A stretch of DNA of 7,935 nucleotides from Candidatus Nomurabacteria bacterium. GTDB taxonomy: Bacteria; Patescibacteriota; Minisyncoccia; Phycocordibacterales; UBA9973. A program made the position numbers and the translations under genes. The first letter of the stretch is position 1. Each line of letters begins with the position of its first letter. Of the stretch, positions 4,799 through 7,935 are shown in pieces. Below the pieces are notes generated by a model, which saw only the letters and a list, made by a program, of their open reading frames with translations, ran no database searches and was not told the origin of the DNA. The stretch covers positions 1 to 7,935 of the forward strand of contig CALRFE010000029.1 of the NCBI GenBank assembly GCA_943356425.1. The letters are read 5' to 3'.

Positions 4799-6253
4799 TC
4801 AGTCCTTCGGTCGCATGAGTGGAAACAATTGTGTCTCGCGGATCGGTTTATCTACCATAAATGCAAAGAGTCGTTCGCCGAATCCGAAACCGCACGTCGG
4901 TGGCATGCCATGTTCGAGCATCTCGACGAATTCCCATTCAGGTTGCATCGCTTCAGTGTCACCACGATCGATCAATTTTTGTTGCAGTTCAAATCGTGCG
5001 CGCTGATCGATCGGGTCATTTAATTCAGAGAACCCATTACCTACTTCAGAGCCCGCAATCAATATTTGAAAACGCTCAGTGAGTTCAGGATTTTCAGGCA
5101 ATGCTTTTGAAAGTGGAGAAACAAGCTTTGGATGATGTATGACGAATACTGGACCCGTGATATTTTTCCTGCAATATTTCCAGAGCGTATCCATGAGACG
5201 CTCACGATTGTCGCCATCGTATTTTACCGAAAGTGCATCGAGCTTATCCTTCATTTCCTGTTCGCTGGCAGACAACACATCAACACCTGTTTGTTTTTTT
5301 ATTTCATCGACATACGCAATCCGTGGCCAAACACCAGCCAGATCAAAGGTGTGTCCGCGTGTGGTAAATGTCGTCGTGCCGAATACTTCAGTGGCGATCC
5401 GTTGGTATAATTTTTGCGAGAGTGCCATGCCATCTTCGTAATTCGCATATCCCCAATAAAATTCCATATTGGTAAATTCTTGCAAGTGTTCAGGGCTCGA
5501 GCCTTCGTTGCGATATGCGCGCCCGATCTCAAAAGTTTTTGGAAATCCTGCGGCCATTAAGCGTTTCTGCCAGAGCTCACCGATCGAGATGCGAAGAAAT
5601 ACGTCGAGATCAAAATCTTTGTGATGCGTTTTGAATGGATTCGCTTCCGCACCGCCGGTCGTGACTTCGAGCGTTGGTGTTTCAACTTCCAAAAATCCTT
5701 CCTCTTCCATCACTTTTCGCGTAACGCTCCAGAATTTTGCTTTCTTTGAAAAGAGATCGCGTTGCGTCGGATCCATGACAATATCGAGATATCGCTTACG
5801 AAAACGCTCTTCGACATCTTGGAGCCCATGCCATTTCTCTGGAAGCGGCAAGAGTGTTTTGGTGCCCATCTGCCAATTCTTGACCAAAATACTTTGTTCA
5901 CCGCGTTGTGTTGTAAATAATTTTCCCGTCACACTCAAAAAGTCACCGATATCAACGGCATCGGTGAATAAAGAAAAAATTTCTTCGGTAATTTCGTCTT
6001 TTTTAAATACGGCCTGGAAACGATCAGTACCATCATCGAGCACTGCGAATAAAATTGCTCCTTGCCCACGGATCGCCATAATGCGTCCAGCAATACTGAT
6101 CTCTTTTTCTGTACCGATCGATTCAAATTGTGCACGAACTTCGGCAAGCGAAAAATCCCGAGCGATCTTGTCAGGAAATGGCGCCATACCGCGCTCTTCC
6201 AGTAGTTTTAATTTTGCGATACGAGTATCGCGTATTTCTTCAAGTGAGGACAT
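4799..6253 (-). CDS. lysS: Lysine--tRNA ligase, class II (LysRS)
   Basis: Cytoplasmic enzyme that charges tRNA-Lys with lysine at the expense of ATP. 484 aa, close to the usual 490-505. The N-terminal OB-fold anticodon-binding domain covers about 51-130 (from EISIAGRI). RKRYLDIV (152-159) leads into the class II core. Motif 1 is around 181-195, motif 2 is FEIGRAYRNEG (241-251) followed by EFTNMEFYW (259-267), and motif 3 is in CGFGFGERLF (454-463), followed by LFPLMRP (476-482). TTGGAEANPF (198-207) and GNGFSELNDPIDQR (405-418) are lysine-specific signatures that separate it from AspRS and AsnRS. It starts 3 nt after the upstream gene's stop with no Shine-Dalgarno, so it is probably translated by coupling. 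It sits behind greA, a neighbour also seen in other bacteria such as clostridia. Confidence 0.97.
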   Translation of the reverse strand: MSSLEEIRDTRIAKLKLLEERGMAPFPDKIARDFSLAEVRAQFESIGTEKEISIAGRIMAIRGQGAILFAVLDDGTDRFQAVFKKDEITEEIFSLFTDAVDIGDFLSVTGKLFTTQRGEQSILVKNWQMGTKTLLPLPEKWHGLQDVEERFRKRYLDIVMDPTQRDLFSKKAKFWSVTRKVMEEEGFLEVETPTLEVTTGGAEANPFKTHHKDFDLDVFLRISIGELWQKRLMAAGFPKTFEIGRAYRNEGSSPEHLQEFTNMEFYWGYANYEDGMALSQKLYQRIATEVFGTTTFTTRGHTFDLAGVWPRIAYVDEIKKQTGVDVLSASEQEMKDKLDALSVKYDGDNRERLMDTLWKYCRKNITGPVFVIHHPKLVSPLSKALPENPELTERFQILIAGSEVGNGFSELNDPIDQRARFELQQKLIDRGDTEAMQPEWEFVEMLEHGMPPTCGFGFGERLFAFMVDKPIRETQLFPLMRPKD

Positions 6254-6256
6254 ACA

Positions 6257-7351
6257 TTATTTAAGCCATTCTACTAATTCATACCTGTTCGGTGTTGCAG
6301 GTATTGATTTCAATTCTTTTCGTTCGTTAGTTTGCGTGTCAAAAAGCACAGGCACGATACTTCGATGTTCGCCGAACGACACACCATACGTGCCAAACAA
6401 ATATCGAGAGTCAGATGAAATTGCTTCAGGAAAAATATTCGTACCAATTTCTTCCGCGGTTCGATTTTTGACGTCGAGTTTTAGAAGACCAATGATATAC
6501 GGATTATCTTCGGTTCCCGAAGGAATATATGCGTTATACATGCGTGTTATAAAATATGCGCTAGCATTATCCGGAGACCAAATATATTGTGTATTCTCTA
6601 TCATGTGTTCGAGGGGGAAATTCGTAATCGTTTCTCCCATTTTAAGCGAGAGAGTATATTCTTTTTCAAAAGAAAATGAGAGCATAGTTCCTGGGAGTGG
6701 AGTATTGACCCATCTGCTAGCGGTCAAATTATTGCCGAAATAATGTTGCGTAAGCAATGAATAATATGGTTGGTTTATATAATCATTAAAATCTTCTACA
6801 TGAGAACCCCCCTCTTCAAAAGCTTGAAGGGTGACGTTATTGGTCATATGTTTATAAACTATTTTAGGCTTATCACTTCCATACACTGTAAATGCCGTAA
6901 TGCTGAAGCTAAAACATTCACCTGTCGCTGGACATATCATCGGAACATAATTACATTCGTACATACCCGCAGGACACGCATTTGGATCAGGTATCAAATT
7001 ACCGCTGGCACGAATATACAACGTGTCAGTTTTTTGATCATACGCGCTATACCGCCATCCGTTATTGATACGACTTTCTCCCATAGTAATTCCGTACGGC
7101 AAGGTTTCTGTTCTTGTTGCAATAACAGTATCTGACAGAGGGTCAATAATAGAAACTCCGATAGTATTTCCTTCGGGCGACAAATCACCGAGACGGTACA
7201 CGGCAAGCACTTCGTGTGATTGATTGATGTTTCTTTGTGTATTGCTTTCTGAAGCAATTTGCTTCTCTTGTTTTGTTAAAAATACAAAAACAAAGAGTCC
7301 AAGGACTGCTATGAAAAGTAACGCTATTAAAATGTCTTTCGTCCGTTCCAT
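6257..7351 (-). CDS. Membrane-anchored protein of unknown function, possible beta-propeller
   Basis: I do not recognise a named family. 364 aa. A short charged N-terminus is followed by one hydrophobic helix (about 7-25) without a lipobox, so the rest is probably outside the membrane, tethered by an uncleaved anchor. The ectodomain is rich in Y, T, S, N and short beta-type segments. IWSPDNASAYF (257-267) and ISSDSRYLFGTYG (311-323) resemble the blade motif of TolB-like or WD40-like propellers (W/S-x-D-S/G-x-x-L). Four cysteines lie close together (126, 133, 140, 146), with no other cysteine in the protein, suggesting two disulphides. The chain ends EWLK. The start ATG at 7351 follows a good promoter by only 14 nt. 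It is first gene of a two-gene unit with lysS, but nothing shows a functional link to tRNA charging. Being real is near certain; the propeller fold is a guess. Confidence 0.88.
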   Translation of the reverse strand: MERTKDILIALLFIAVLGLFVFVFLTKQEKQIASESNTQRNINQSHEVLAVYRLGDLSPEGNTIGVSIIDPLSDTVIATRTETLPYGITMGESRINNGWRYSAYDQKTDTLYIRASGNLIPDPNACPAGMYECNYVPMICPATGECFSFSITAFTVYGSDKPKIVYKHMTNNVTLQAFEEGGSHVEDFNDYINQPYYSLLTQHYFGNNLTASRWVNTPLPGTMLSFSFEKEYTLSLKMGETITNFPLEHMIENTQYIWSPDNASAYFITRMYNAYIPSGTEDNPYIIGLLKLDVKNRTAEEIGTNIFPEAISSDSRYLFGTYGVSFGEHRSIVPVLFDTQTNERKELKSIPATPNRYELVEWLK

Positions 7352-7365
7352 GTATGTATCCCATC

Positions 7366-7394
7366 AGTATATGATAAAAAGCCCAATTTGTCAT
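7366..7394 (-). promoter_or_regulatory. Promoter of the membrane protein-lysS unit
   Basis: The -35 is ATGACA (7389-7394, 5/6) and the -10 is TATACT (7366-7371, 5/6), with a 17-bp spacer. The predicted start, about 7 nt below the -10 (near 7359), leaves a leader of only about 8 nt before the ATG at 7351, too short for a Shine-Dalgarno. It begins 4 nt past the greA terminator stem core, so lysS is transcribed separately from greA. Confidence 0.82.
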
Positions 7395-7428
7395 ATACAA
7401 AAAACTCCCTTTAGGGAGTTTTTTGTAT
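7395..7428 (-). terminator. Intrinsic terminator of greA
   Basis: A perfect 15-bp inverted repeat pairs 7395-7409 with 7414-7428 around a 4-nt loop. The core is a GC-rich ACTCCC/GGGAGT stem flanked by six A's and six T's, so on the minus strand it is a classical terminator. Its outer stem touches the last base of the greA stop codon. The symmetry would allow it to work on the other strand too, but no plus-strand gene ends here. Confidence 0.92.
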
Positions 7429-7895
7429 TATTCAATTCCCAGCACTTTGTATTTGATGATTCCTTTAGGACTATCAACCTGCGTGACATCGCCCTTCTTC
7501 TTGCCGAGGAGCGCTTCTCCGAGCGGTGAACGGTTCGAGATATGACCGGTCGACATGTCTGCTTCCTCTGTACCGACGATCGTATATTTTTTGTCATCCT
7601 TCGTACCTTCTTTTTGTACCGTGACAGTCGAGCCGACTTCGATAGTTGTCGTGTGATGCTTGGTAACAACAATAGAATTTTTAAGAACTGATTCGATCTT
7701 ACTGATGCGATCCTCAAGACGGCCCTGTTCTTCGCGGGCTTGGTGGTATTCTGCATTTTCAGAAAGATCCCCAAGAGACTTTGCAAATTCGAGCGCTTCA
7801 ATGACTTGTTTTCGTTTAACGCCCTTAAGTTGTGCGAGTTCTGCTATGAGTGACTCGTTCTTCTCAGGTGTTAGGTATTCTTGTTCTGTATCCAT
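7428..7895 (-). CDS. greA: Transcript cleavage/elongation factor GreA
   Basis: Binds the RNA polymerase secondary channel and stimulates cleavage of backtracked RNA, rescuing arrested complexes. 155 aa against the usual 156-160. The N-terminal antiparallel coiled coil (about 8-76) begins with YLTPE (7-11) and carries the tip motif GDLSENAEY (42-50); Asp43 and Glu46 correspond to the catalytic acidic pair at the tip of E. coli GreA (D41, E44). AREEQGRLEDRI follows within the second helix. The FKBP-like C-terminal domain (about 83-155) contains STGHISNRSPLGEALLGKK, the GreA signature around 115-133. The ATG at 7895 lies only 6 nt below a -10 element, so the mRNA is predicted to be leaderless. 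It is a single-gene unit with its own promoter and terminator. Confidence 0.97.
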   Translation of the reverse strand: MDTEQEYLTPEKNESLIAELAQLKGVKRKQVIEALEFAKSLGDLSENAEYHQAREEQGRLEDRISKIESVLKNSIVVTKHHTTTIEVGSTVTVQKEGTKDDKKYTIVGTEEADMSTGHISNRSPLGEALLGKKKGDVTQVDSPKGIIKYKVLGIE

Positions 7896-7901
7896 GCGAG
7901 G

Positions 7902-7930
7902 ATTGTAGCGTGAGAGGATAATAAAGTCAA
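7902..7930 (-). promoter_or_regulatory. greA promoter (predicted leaderless mRNA)
   Basis: The -35 is TTGACT (7925-7930, 5/6) and the -10 is TACAAT (7902-7907, 5/6), separated by exactly 17 bp. Only six bases (7896-7901) separate the -10 from the greA ATG, so the usual start 7 nt downstream falls on the A of ATG itself. Confidence 0.8.
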
Positions 7931-7935
7931 TAAAT

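Noticed and set aside
5631..6743. Long open frame on the plus strand (370 codons)
   Set aside because: It lies antisense to the start of lysS and the end of the membrane protein gene, is very serine-rich, shows no recognisable motif and has no promoter. It is an antisense shadow.

Overview
The window looks like chromosomal DNA of a Patescibacteria (Candidate Phyla Radiation) bacterium, roughly 43-45% GC by eye. This is an inference from several features together: a MurF-type ligase that starts directly at its ATPase domain, weak or absent Shine-Dalgarno sequences, promoters placed almost on the start codon, very tight gene packing, and short degenerate repeats in the gaps. TGA is a genuine stop here (rsmH, ftsI and lysS all end on it at the expected place), which argues against the UGA-recoding groups Gracilibacteria/Absconditabacteria.

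Layout, mostly on the minus strand and read right to left. (1) 7896-7935 holds the greA promoter, then greA (7428-7895) with an intrinsic terminator at its stop codon. (2) A second promoter at 7366-7394 drives an unrecognised membrane-anchored, possibly beta-propeller protein (6257-7351), followed 3 nt later by lysS (4799-6253). (3) A bidirectional terminator (4723-4757) separates lysS from a convergent plus-strand small gene (4538-4702, 54 codons) that has a consensus promoter. (4) A dense divergent control region (about 4310-4511) carries the small-gene promoter, a perfect DnaA box, the mraZ promoter overlapped by five MraZ boxes, and a strongly folded mraZ leader. (5) The start of a division and cell wall (dcw) operon: mraZ (3857-4291), rsmH (2917-3807), an FtsL-like protein (2603-2920), ftsI/PBP2 (888-2597) and a murF-like ligase (from 814, running off the left edge).

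How the parts work together: MraZ probably represses its own operon through the five boxes. RsmH methylates 16S rRNA. The FtsL-like protein and the class B penicillin-binding protein belong to the septal machinery. MurF makes the pentapeptide precursor whose polymer the PBP crosslinks. The GreA/LysRS side is information processing (transcript cleavage, lysine charging).

I saw no tRNA, rRNA, CRISPR, insertion sequence or phage gene. No gene-free stretch exceeds about 300 bases; the longest (4292-4537) is the divergent control region. The parts most worth a second look are that control region (operator, DnaA box, alternative leader hairpins, small divergent gene), the near-leaderless promoters, and degenerate 7-nt tandem repeats in three separate intergenic gaps.
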